Of a stretch of 64,000 nt of DNA, positions 55,435 through 64,000 are shown one piece after another. Within the stretch, counting starts at the first letter, position 1. The number at the start of each line of letters is the position of its first letter. The position numbers were made by a program, and so were the translations under genes. Under the pieces are notes generated by a model. That model made no database searches and was not told where the DNA came from. It worked only from the letters and a program-made list of their open reading frames with translations. Origin of the DNA: Paracoccus aminovorans (lineage in GTDB: Bacteria; Pseudomonadota; Alphaproteobacteria; Rhodobacterales; Rhodobacteraceae); contig NZ_LN832562.1 of assembly GCF_900005615.1 (NCBI RefSeq), positions 668,501 to 732,500 of the forward strand. Reading direction: 5' to 3'.

Positions 55435-56523
55435 ATGTCAGAACTCCTTCCTGCGCCGTTGCTGGTCTCGATCGTCTGCCCCTGCTTCAATGAGGAAGGG
55501 GGGTTGGGCGAGTTCGTCACCCGCATTGGCCGGGTGCTGCGCCCGACCGGTCAGAACTACGAGATCGTCTTCGTCAACGATGGCAGCCGGGACGGCACCT
55601 TGCGGGAGATGAAGGCGCTGGCGGCGGCCGAAGGCAATATCACCATCGTCGATCTGTCGCGCAACTTCGGCAAGGAGATCGCTCTGACGGCGGGCCTTTG
55701 CCATGCGACCGGCGACGCGGTCATTGCCATAGACGCAGACCTGCAGGACCCGCCCGAGCTGATCCCCGTCTTCATCCAGCGCTACCGGGAAGGCTACGAT
55801 GTGGTCTACGGCCGTCGCACCGAACGGCAGGGCGACAGCTGGTTGAAAAAGGCCACCGCGCGCGGCTTTTACCGAATGATGCGCCGATTGGGTCCGGTAC
55901 CCTTGCCAGAGAATGTCGGCGATTTCCGCCTGATGAGCCGCCGCTCGGTTGATGCCCTGCTGCAACTGCCCGAAACGCATCGCTTTATGAAGGGGCTGTT
56001 TGCTTGGGTGGGCTTCCGCTCGGTTGCAGTAGATTATGTGCGCGAACCTCGTTTCGCTGGCTCGAGCAAATGGAAATACAGGCAATTGCTCAACCTCTCC
56101 ATCGAGGGAATTACCTCCTTCACCACGGCTCCTCTGCGGTTGACGACCTATTTGGGCTTCCTGGTCGCCGTGATTGCCTTTCTCTGGGGCGTCTTCCTGC
56201 TCATCAGAACCATGTTCTACGGCGATCCGGTTCAGGGCTTCCCCACTCTGATCCTGACTATCCTTCTGTTGGGCGGGACGCAGTTGATCGCGCTGGGGGT
56301 GATTGGCGAATACCTGGGGCGGGTATTCAACGAGACGAAGCGCCGACCGCTGTTCCTGATCGACAGCATCACCTGGTCGCAAGAGGGCGCGGCACGGCGT
56401 CCGGACAGTCGGGCAGCCTTTCTCTATGGCCTGCCGCCCGGCTCCCCGGCCTCACCGATATTGGGTATCGGGCAACAAGCACCAACGGCTCTTGAGCGGA
56501 CAGATTCCGTCCGGAAGTCCTGA
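55435..56523 (+). CDS. Polyprenyl-phosphate glycosyltransferase, GT2 (GtrB/DPM1-like)
   Basis: 362-residue membrane-associated enzyme that transfers a sugar from a nucleotide donor to polyprenyl phosphate. GT-A domain: VCPCFNEEGGL, FVNDGSRDGT, LSRNFGKEIALTAGL and the metal motif IDADLQDPPE; then two C-terminal helices (about 225-250 and 265-285). FAGSSKWKYRQLLNLSIEGI is the GtrB-type linker. A TTG at 55390 opens the frame, but ATG 55435 is the natural start. Gives the lipid-linked donor for the GT39-like protein. Confidence 0.9.
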   Translation: MSELLPAPLLVSIVCPCFNEEGGLGEFVTRIGRVLRPTGQNYEIVFVNDGSRDGTLREMKALAAAEGNITIVDLSRNFGKEIALTAGLCHATGDAVIAIDADLQDPPELIPVFIQRYREGYDVVYGRRTERQGDSWLKKATARGFYRMMRRLGPVPLPENVGDFRLMSRRSVDALLQLPETHRFMKGLFAWVGFRSVAVDYVREPRFAGSSKWKYRQLLNLSIEGITSFTTAPLRLTTYLGFLVAVIAFLWGVFLLIRTMFYGDPVQGFPTLILTILLLGGTQLIALGVIGEYLGRVFNETKRRPLFLIDSITWSQEGAARRPDSRAAFLYGLPPGSPASPILGIGQQAPTALERTDSVRKS

Positions 56524-56537
56524 AAGATCAGCGCCGG

Positions 56538-56930
56538 TCATGGCCGATTGCCCGGAAAGATCAGCGCTGCCGAAATCACGTAATTGATCACCGAGGCGAT
56601 CAGGATGGCAGCCGCCAGCGCCAGGGGCAAAGCCATGCCGAAATGGCCGAAAAGCTCAAGCAAGCCTGCGCGCAGCAAGAAAACCGCCAAGCTCCACCCC
56701 ATGAAGGCCAGATAGCGCTGAATCCGCCCAGGCTGATTGGCCGCCGCGAAGGTCACGTGATCATGCCAGAGGAATACCGCGCTGGCACTGATGAGCATGG
56801 CCAGTCCCAATGCGAGCGAGGGGGACAGACCGCCCAGCCGCACCGCCCCCAAGGTCACCACATAATCGACCAGGGCGCCCAGGGCCGCACCGCCGGCAAA
56901 AACACCGTATTTTTTCAAGGAAAATTGCAA
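56538..56930 (-). CDS. GtrA-like membrane protein (flippase-type)
   Basis: 130 residues with four helices; FSLKKYGVFAGGAALGALVD, LWHDHVTFAAANQPGRIQRY and VINYVISAALIFPGNRP fit GtrA/DPMS_GtrA family proteins thought to flip lipid-linked sugars. No ATG exists; TTG at 56930 is preceded by AAGAAGG five bases upstream and gives the right length. It is convergent with the GT2 gene (14-bp gap). Confidence 0.83.
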   Translation of the reverse strand: MQFSLKKYGVFAGGAALGALVDYVVTLGAVRLGGLSPSLALGLAMLISASAVFLWHDHVTFAAANQPGRIQRYLAFMGWSLAVFLLRAGLLELFGHFGMALPLALAAAILIASVINYVISAALIFPGNRP

Positions 56931-57039
56931 GATGACCTTCTTTTCAAGCCGGATGCCCTGGTTATGGCATGGCAGAGCATGGTTGCAAAAAGAATTTCGG
57001 ATGCATCGCCCCACGCCGCTGCCTGGCATGTCGTTATTG

Positions 57040-57370
57040 CGCAGCCCAAAGGTGTCTTCGCCCGAATGATGGCCGGTCTGGCGTCCGAGGCGGCCGTTCC
57101 GAAGACGGCGATGATCGATGCAACCTCCTCGCAGGTGCACCGCACGGCGACCAGCCTGCGGTCGCAAAAGGGGGACCCGGCGACCACAGAGTCCGTCTGA
57201 TCGGTCGCAGTCCGAGGGCCAGAAACAGTCCGGGGGACTGTTTTCCCGAGGACGGGCGGCATGAACACCAGGTTGCATGCCGTGTCCGATGCCGAAGGCC
57301 ACCCGATCCGCGTTCTCGGGGGACATGATCCCTCGGATCATGGCCTTGTCCCTCGAACTCATGACAGCCG
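57040..57370 (+). pseudogene. IS5-family (IS427-like) transposase remnant
   Basis: Plus strand GVFARMMAGLASEAAVPKTA, MIDATSSQVHRTATSLRSQK then, in another frame, GGMNTRLHAVSDAEGHPIRV. Same OrfA/OrfB boundary region as in the remnant at 42641-43225, but a different copy. Only about 100 codons are left. Confidence 0.75.
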
Positions 57371-57383
57371 GCCAGGTCGGTGA

Positions 57384-58259
57384 CTAAAGGCGCCCCACCG
57401 GGTTGAGATTGTCCTTAAGCGTATCCCCCGCCATCGGCTCGACCACCATCCAGGTGCCGCCGTCCTTCAGGGCCCGCTTGATATGGGCCGCCGCGGCCCG
57501 GGGGTCGCCCAGGTCTTGCAGGCAATCGAAAGACAGGTGATCAGGTCGCAGCCATCTCCGTCGAAGTCCTGCGCCCGGCCGACCTCGAAGCGGACGTTTG
57601 CGCCCCCGTGCGCCCGGGCATGTGCGGTCGCGGCGGTGATGGAGGCCGGGTGGAAATCATAGCCGGTGAAGCGCGAGGCCGAAACGCCTGCGCCATCAGG
57701 ATCGTCGAGAGCCAGTGGCCGCAGCCCACGTCAGCCACCGTCGCGCCCGCCTTCAGCTTCTCCAGCGCGCCGTCCGCCGCCGGCAGCCAGTCCTGCACCA
57801 GGGCGTTCACATAGCCCGGCCGGAAAGCCGTGCCACGGCGCAGAACATGCAGCCGGGCTGATCGCCCCAGGCCACGCCGCTGCCGGTCTTGAAGGCCACC
57901 TGCACCTTGGGCTGGTTCTCGACCATGGCGGCGGCGGTATCGAAAGCGCCGATTAGGTTGACCGGACTATCGGGCTCGACAAAAACCAGCGGCTGCTCGG
58001 GCGTCAACGAGAACCGTCCGCCCTCATGGTGAGCATATCCCGAGGCCGCCTGCGCCGCTAGCCACTCGCGCACATAGCGCGGTGCGCATCCGGCGGCTTC
58101 GGCCAGCGCGTCGGCATTCGCCAGCCCGATCTCGGCTAGGGCTCGGTAAAGGCCGAGCGCGTCTCCGATCCGCACCAACGGCACACTGACCGCGCCGCCC
58201 AGATCGCCGAGGACGCGGGCGGCGAGGTCGTTGAGAAGGGTTCCGTCGGATTGTGTCAT
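57384..58259 (-). pseudogene. Class I SAM-dependent methyltransferase with winged-helix N-domain, frameshifted
   Basis: ATG 58259 starts MTQSDGTLLNDLAARVLGDL; LVRIGDALGLYRALAEIGLA and PRYVREWLAAQAASGY form the winged-helix domain of the Rv2258c-like group. After frameshifts near 57810, 57690 and 57540 the other frames give YVNALVQDWLPAADGALEKL, the SAM motif TVADVGCGHW, SITAATAHARAHG and GGTWMVVEPMAGDTLKDNLN with PVGRL and a stop. At least three frame changes and loss of the C-terminus. Confidence 0.85.
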
Positions 58260-58506
58260 GTCTGGCTCCTCCTTGTCTTCGGGCGGCGCCTGCCGCCCGG
58301 TCATCCAAAGGAAGCAGCGTGCCTTGGCCGTGGACATGAGGCGGCGGTGCCGCGCAGCAAGGCCAGGCCGGGGGACAGATGTCCTGCTTGTTGAACGGCT
58401 TGCAATAAGGACCCCGCTTCTGGGGTGATCGGCGTCCAAAATGGACCCCACCGACCGGGGGTTGGGTCCATTGTGCCTTCGATGATTATCGGAGGCCGAG
58501 CACGGG

Positions 58507-60006
58507 ATGCTGATCGTGGAGACAATCGCAAAAATCAGGCGGCTACATTTCACCGAGGGCAAGGGGATCAAGACGATCTGCCGTGACCTGAAGCTGTCGA
58601 AGAAGGTGGTGCGGAAGGTGATCCGCACCGGGATTACCGAGTTCACCTATACCCGGACGGTGCAGCCGCGCCCGAAGCTGGGTGCCTGGCTGGGGGAACT
58701 CAACCGGCTGCTGGAGGTCAACGCCGCGCGGTCCAGCCGGGAACGTCAGTCTCTGATACAGATCTACGAAGAACTGAGCGGTCTCGGTTATGAAGGTGGG
58801 TATGACGCGGTGCGCCGCTACGCCTCGAACTGGGCACGCACTCAGAGTTCAGGCGCTTCTGCCGCCTTCGTGCCCCTGAGCTTTGCGCCCGGTGAAGCCT
58901 ATCAGTTCGACTGGAGCCACGAGGTTGTGGTGATCGATGGGGCGACCACCACCATCAAAGTGGCCCATGTTCGCCTGTGCCACAGCCGGATGTTCTTTGT
59001 GCGGGCCTATCCGCGCGAGACGCAGGAGATGGTGTTCGATGCCCACGACAGGGCTTTCGCCTTCTTCAAGGGCACCTGCACCCGCGGGATCTACGACAAC
59101 ATGAAGACGGCGGTGGAGACCATCTTCACCGGCAAGGAACGCCTCTACAATCGTCGGTTCCTGCAGATGGCCAGCCATTATCTGGTCGAACCCGTTGCCT
59201 GCACCCCTGCTGCGGGTTGGGAGAAAGGCCAGGTGGAGAGCCAGGTCGGCACTGTCCGTCAGCGGTTTTTCGCGCCCCGCGTCAGGGTCAAGAGCTACGA
59301 GGAACTGAATGCCTGGCTGCTGGACAAGTGCATCGCCTCGGCCAGAACCAGCAAGCATCCGGAGCTGACGGACAAAACCGTCTGGCAGGTCTTCCAGGAA
59401 GAGCGCCCGCACCTTGTCCCCTATGCCGGGCGCTTCGACGGATTCCATTCACTGCCTGCGGCGGTGTCAAAGACCTGTCTCGTGCGCTTCGACAACAACA
59501 AATACTCCGTCGCGGCAACGGCTGTCGGGCGGCAGGTCGAGATCAGGGCCTATGCTGAGCGGATCGAGATCCGGCAGGAGGGCCGACTGGTCGGAGACCA
59601 CCCGCGTCACTTCGGCCGGGACCGAACGGTTTACAATCCCTGGCATTATGTGCCTGTTCTGCTTCGCAAACCCGGGGCGCTGCGTAACGGCGCACCGTTC
59701 AAGGACTGGGTTCTTCCCGGAGCTCTTGAACAGATCCGCCGCAAGCTGCAGGGCTCCTCAGATGGCGACCGCCAGATGGTGAAGGTCCTCGGCGCTGTGC
59801 TGACGGAAGGGATGCCTGTGGTTCAAAAGGCATGTGCCGAAGCTCTCTCGCAAGGCGTCCATTCTGCCGATGTAATCCTCAATATTCTATCCCGCAGGCG
59901 AGATCCGGAACCACCACCGCTTCTGCTGACCTCTCCGGCCTTGCAGTTGACCCATGAGCCTGTGGCGGACTGCGCCCGTTATGATCTGCTGCGGAGGGCC
60001 TGCTGA
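58507..60006 (+). CDS. istA: IS21 transposase IstA
   Basis: 499 residues. N-terminal helix-turn-helix ([20 protein letters not shown]), DDE integrase core with Asp in [15 protein letters not shown], Asp in [13 protein letters not shown] and Glu in [14 protein letters not shown], and a C-terminal DNA-binding beta-barrel region. Length and motifs are standard and the frame is intact. The stop overlaps the istB start by one base. Confidence 0.95.
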   Translation: MLIVETIAKIRRLHFTEGKGIKTICRDLKLSKKVVRKVIRTGITEFTYTRTVQPRPKLGAWLGELNRLLEVNAARSSRERQSLIQIYEELSGLGYEGGYDAVRRYASNWARTQSSGASAAFVPLSFAPGEAYQFDWSHEVVVIDGATTTIKVAHVRLCHSRMFFVRAYPRETQEMVFDAHDRAFAFFKGTCTRGIYDNMKTAVETIFTGKERLYNRRFLQMASHYLVEPVACTPAAGWEKGQVESQVGTVRQRFFAPRVRVKSYEELNAWLLDKCIASARTSKHPELTDKTVWQVFQEERPHLVPYAGRFDGFHSLPAAVSKTCLVRFDNNKYSVAATAVGRQVEIRAYAERIEIRQEGRLVGDHPRHFGRDRTVYNPWHYVPVLLRKPGALRNGAPFKDWVLPGALEQIRRKLQGSSDGDRQMVKVLGAVLTEGMPVVQKACAEALSQGVHSADVILNILSRRRDPEPPPLLLTSPALQLTHEPVADCARYDLLRRAC

Positions 60007-60734
60007 TGGATCGTGCTGACATCATGGCTGCAATGGGCGAGTTGAAGCTCTACGGGATGCGCGCCGCTTATGACGAACTCATGGCGGTGGCTGTGCGCCG
60101 CCAGCACGAACCCCGCCAGATCGTTGGAGATCTTCTGGCCGCCGAGATCAACGAGAAGAAAGCGCGGTCGGTCAAATACCAGATCACCACCGCCAAGCTG
60201 CCCTATGCCCGGGAGATCGAGGAGTTCACCTTCGATGACACCCCAATCAACGAGACCCTGGTGCGAGATCTGGCCAGCGGGGAGTTCCTCAGCCAACAGC
60301 GCAATGTCGTGCTGGTTGGCGGCACCGGGACCGGCAAGACCCATATCTCTGTGGCCATAGCGCGCGCGGTCATCCGCAATGGTGCCCGGGGCAGGTTCTT
60401 CAATGTCGTCGATCTGGTGAACAGGCTGGAGGCCGAGGCCCGTGCCGGACGGGCAGGCCGGCTTGCAGAACATCTGATGCGGCTCGACTTCGTCATCCTC
60501 GATGAACTCGGATACCTGCCATTCGCGCAGTCCGGCGGCCAGCTGCTGTTCCATCTGATCAGCAAGCTCTATGAGCAGACTTCCGTCATCGTCACCACCA
60601 ACCTCGCATTCGGGGAGTGGCCGACCGTCTTCGGAGACGCAAAGATGACCACCGCGCTGCTCGACCGGCTCACCCACCACTGCGACATCGTCGAGACCGG
60701 CAACGACAGCTGGCGCATCAAAACCCGAGCCTGA
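60006..60734 (+). CDS. istB: IS21 helper ATPase IstB
   Basis: 242-residue AAA+ ATPase related to DnaC. Walker [16 protein letters not shown] and Walker [13 protein letters not shown] are present, with the IstB-type N-terminal helical part. It organises target DNA for IstA. The start overlaps the end of istA, as usual in this family. Confidence 0.95.
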   Translation: MDRADIMAAMGELKLYGMRAAYDELMAVAVRRQHEPRQIVGDLLAAEINEKKARSVKYQITTAKLPYAREIEEFTFDDTPINETLVRDLASGEFLSQQRNVVLVGGTGTGKTHISVAIARAVIRNGARGRFFNVVDLVNRLEAEARAGRAGRLAEHLMRLDFVILDELGYLPFAQSGGQLLFHLISKLYEQTSVIVTTNLAFGEWPTVFGDAKMTTALLDRLTHHCDIVETGNDSWRIKTRA

Positions 60735-60867
60735 ACACCCTCCAAAACGCAGGCCCGCGTCGGCTGCGCCAGCTGGAAAGCTACGCCGCCACGGGCCTGC
60801 TCACCCGCGCGCCAAAGGGGTCACTTTTGGACGCCGATCAGGGGGCCCGTTTGAATGCCGATTGACA

Positions 60868-61517
60868 CTTCGGCACGACCTGGCCCACGGCAACCGCGTC
60901 CATGTCGAGATAGAAGGCATTGCCGATCTAGAAATATTCGTCGCCGATATTGCGCCCGCCGATGATCGCGGCACTGCCGTCTGCGATCATGCTCTTGTTG
61001 TGCATCCGGCGGTTCATACGGAAGAAGTCGATGGCATAGCCCAGGTATTTCGGGCTGCGCACCGTCGAGGGGTTGAACAGCCGGACCTGGAAGTTCTCCT
61101 GCGCGTTCAGCGTGGCCAGCAGAGGGTCCAGCCCCGGGATGCCGTTGTCGTCCAGCAGCAGCCGCACCCGCACACCGCGCTGTGCCGCCCGGTGCAACGC
61201 GTCCAGAAGCAGCAGGCCCGAGGTGTCGTCGTGCCAGATGTAATATTGCGCGTCGATCGAGGTCTCGACCAGATCGGCCAGGGTCAGACGGCTGGCCAGC
61301 GCATCATGGCCGTTGCCAAGCGCGACCACGCCGGTCTGGCCGGGATGGGCCGCGATCTGCTCCGCGAAAGCGCGGCCGATCCGCCCTGCGCATCCGGCGG
61401 CAGCGCGACCTCATGCGGGCGGGCAGAAACATCCGGCAGCGGAAAGACCAGCCGCAGGATCAGGATCGCCGCCCCTGCGACCAGAACTGCCAGAAAAAGC
61501 CATTTCAGGATCTGCAT
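60868..61517 (-). pseudogene. Phospholipase D / cardiolipin synthase-like protein, truncated by IS21
   Basis: ATG 61517 starts MQILKWLFLAVLVAGAAILI, a membrane anchor. A frameshift near 61385 changes frame; then SIDAQYYIWHDDTSGLLLLD, VRLLLDDNGIPGLDPLLATL and the first HKD motif MHNKSMIADG with IIGGRNIGDEYF follow. A TAG after EYF (60928) and then IGNAFYLDMDAVAVGQVVPK, ended by the IS21 terminus. The second HKD motif is missing. Confidence 0.85.
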
Positions 61518-61529
61518 GTAGGCTGTCCT

Positions 61530-61850
61530 CCTCCGATTGCGGGCGCTGACCGGATCCCCGCCGGGATCTCGAGGCTGCCGCCGCGGGCGATATCCGTCAA
61601 GGAAGAGCGCAACCGAAGCCCGGACATGGGCCGGCCGTTCTCGAACCGACAAGGGGTTGCGCAGCCCACTGAGCAGTTCCATGCGGATCGAGCCACGCAG
61701 CAGGGACAGGAACTGCCCGGCAGCCACGGAAGCGTCGGTCAGATCGAACTCCCCCTCGTCCCGCGCCGCTGCAAGCATCTCGGACGGCCTCGTTGCCGCC
61801 AGAAAGACGAGATTTTGGGCGTCTCGCCCCCCGCGTTGGAGAGGCCGACG
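61530..61850 (-). pseudogene. TetR-family regulator, C-terminal fragment
   Basis: Minus-strand frame with NLVFLAATRPSEMLAAARDE, GEFDLTDASVAAGQFLSLLR, GSIRMELLSGLRNPLSVRER and VRASVALFLDGYRP, which resembles the ligand-binding C-terminal domain of AefR-like TetR proteins. The helix-turn-helix half is missing on the 5' side. It lies directly upstream of the phospholipase D gene and may once have controlled it. Confidence 0.6.
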
Positions 61851-61994
61851 CTGCATACACGCATTTGTGACCTCGCCGATTCTTCGCTGTTGTTCGCTCC
61901 CGATTGCTTCCGGTGTGATTCCGGTGCGGCTGGAGCACGAATGCAGAAAGCCTCCCGGAGGAGGCTTAAGCGATTGTAATGTAATGGAATTTCT

Positions 61995-62071
<77 letters not shown>

Positions 62072-62132
62072 CCGATTGCATCGCTTTTGCGTTGCTTTTG
62101 GTCGTCTTGAGAGATGTCTCGCTTCTTTTCAG

Positions 62133-62249
62133 GTCTGGCGGTGACCTACTCTCCCACGTCTTGAGACGCAGTACCATTGGCGCGACGGCACTTAACGGCC
62201 GAGTTCGGGATGGGATCGGGTGTTTTGCTCGTGCTTTGGCCACCAGACC
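62133..62249 (-). rRNA. rrf: 5S ribosomal RNA
   Basis: About 116 nt; the transcript starts GGTCTGGTGGCCAAAGC and ends GTCACCGCCAGACC so that both ends pair. Internal GAACTCGGCCGTTAAG is the conserved loop region of 5S. Ends estimated from pairing. Confidence 0.93.
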
Positions 62250-62363
62250 GGAAAAGGAGCGAGATCGGCGTTATCCCGAAGGATGATTTTGTCCAAGGAT
62301 GCTTTTGGAGGAAGGCGATACGCCTTGCTTGCCTGGGCAAACAAAGGTCTGTCTTCTTCCGGA

Positions 62364-64000
<1,637 letters not shown>

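Larger units (their letters stand above)
58380..60867 (+). mobile_element. IS21-family insertion sequence
   Basis: About 2.49 kb with intact istA and istB. A perfect 15-bp inverted repeat TGATCGGCGTCCAAA lies at 58426-58440 and, inverted, at 60826-60840; both are followed inward by a GACCCC box. The right end probably extends to TGTCAAT (complement of 60861-60867), which is a second, related terminal repeat; the left outer end is assigned to the TGT at 58380 with less certainty. No target duplication is visible. The right end cuts a phospholipase D gene. Confidence 0.8.

Overview
The window is high-GC DNA with the gene families and codon bias of an alphaproteobacterium of the Paracoccus/Rhodobacteraceae type. 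Pointers are Hint-domain surface proteins, CioA-type quinol oxidase, malyl-CoA lyase, a DUF2474 subunit after cydB, and several IS5 and IS21 family elements. The genus is an inference; no rRNA comparison could be run. The window ends inside an rRNA operon: initiator tRNA, 5S and the 3' part of 23S, all on the minus strand.

Layout. 1-3,020: a 5'-truncated acyl-CoA ligase and an MFS carboxylate-type transporter. 3,037-12,174: a five-gene peptide/opine-type ABC importer, its LysR regulator, and a divergent YtcJ-like amidohydrolase followed by a COG0523 metallochaperone GTPase. 12,175-16,451: a Hint-domain protein, an RcnB-like protein and a graveyard of IS3 and RTX fragments. 16,452-20,183: a complete osmoprotectant importer of the YehZYXW type. 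20,545-22,935: a promoter, a cobalamin riboswitch and two genes that read as mesX (DUF1852) and mesD (core methionine synthase). 24,282-28,130: C1 genes fhs, folD and malyl-CoA lyase, then a broken glycerate kinase fused to a broken pntB. 29,335-36,066: one sensor kinase, two NtrC-like regulators with abnormal sigma-54 loops, three palindromic sites and an oxalate/formate-type (OFA) transporter. 36,279-43,225: decayed DNA (IS5/DyP chimera, Clp fragment, YdeP, bdhA, hydroxyacyl-CoA dehydrogenase and hydrolase remnants) around an intact cyanide-insensitive oxidase operon cydAB-DUF2474. 43,445-45,762: cstA-ybdD. 45,990-46,960: ABC, HTH and IS5 remnants. 47,019-50,929: an operon of a BCCT carrier (one frameshift), an unusual two-domain binding protein with two membrane anchors, and a universal stress protein. 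51,616-53,755: a second Hint gene cut by an IS5 element. 53,832-56,930: a GT39, GT2 and GtrA glycosylation set. 57,040-61,850: IS remnants, a decayed methyltransferase, an intact IS21 element and a decayed phospholipase D gene. 61,995-64,000: tRNA-fMet, 5S, 23S.

Working together. Two separate osmolyte uptake systems (YehZYXW and BCCT plus binding protein) suggest adaptation to changing osmolarity. The riboswitch-mesXD unit would allow methionine synthesis without B12. Fhs, FolD, malyl-CoA lyase, glycerate kinase remnant and OFA transporter fit formate or oxalate/glyoxylate use, apparently controlled by the adjacent two-component genes. The most distinctive feature besides these units is the density of truncated genes joined to one another, which points to repeated IS-mediated deletion near the rRNA operon.
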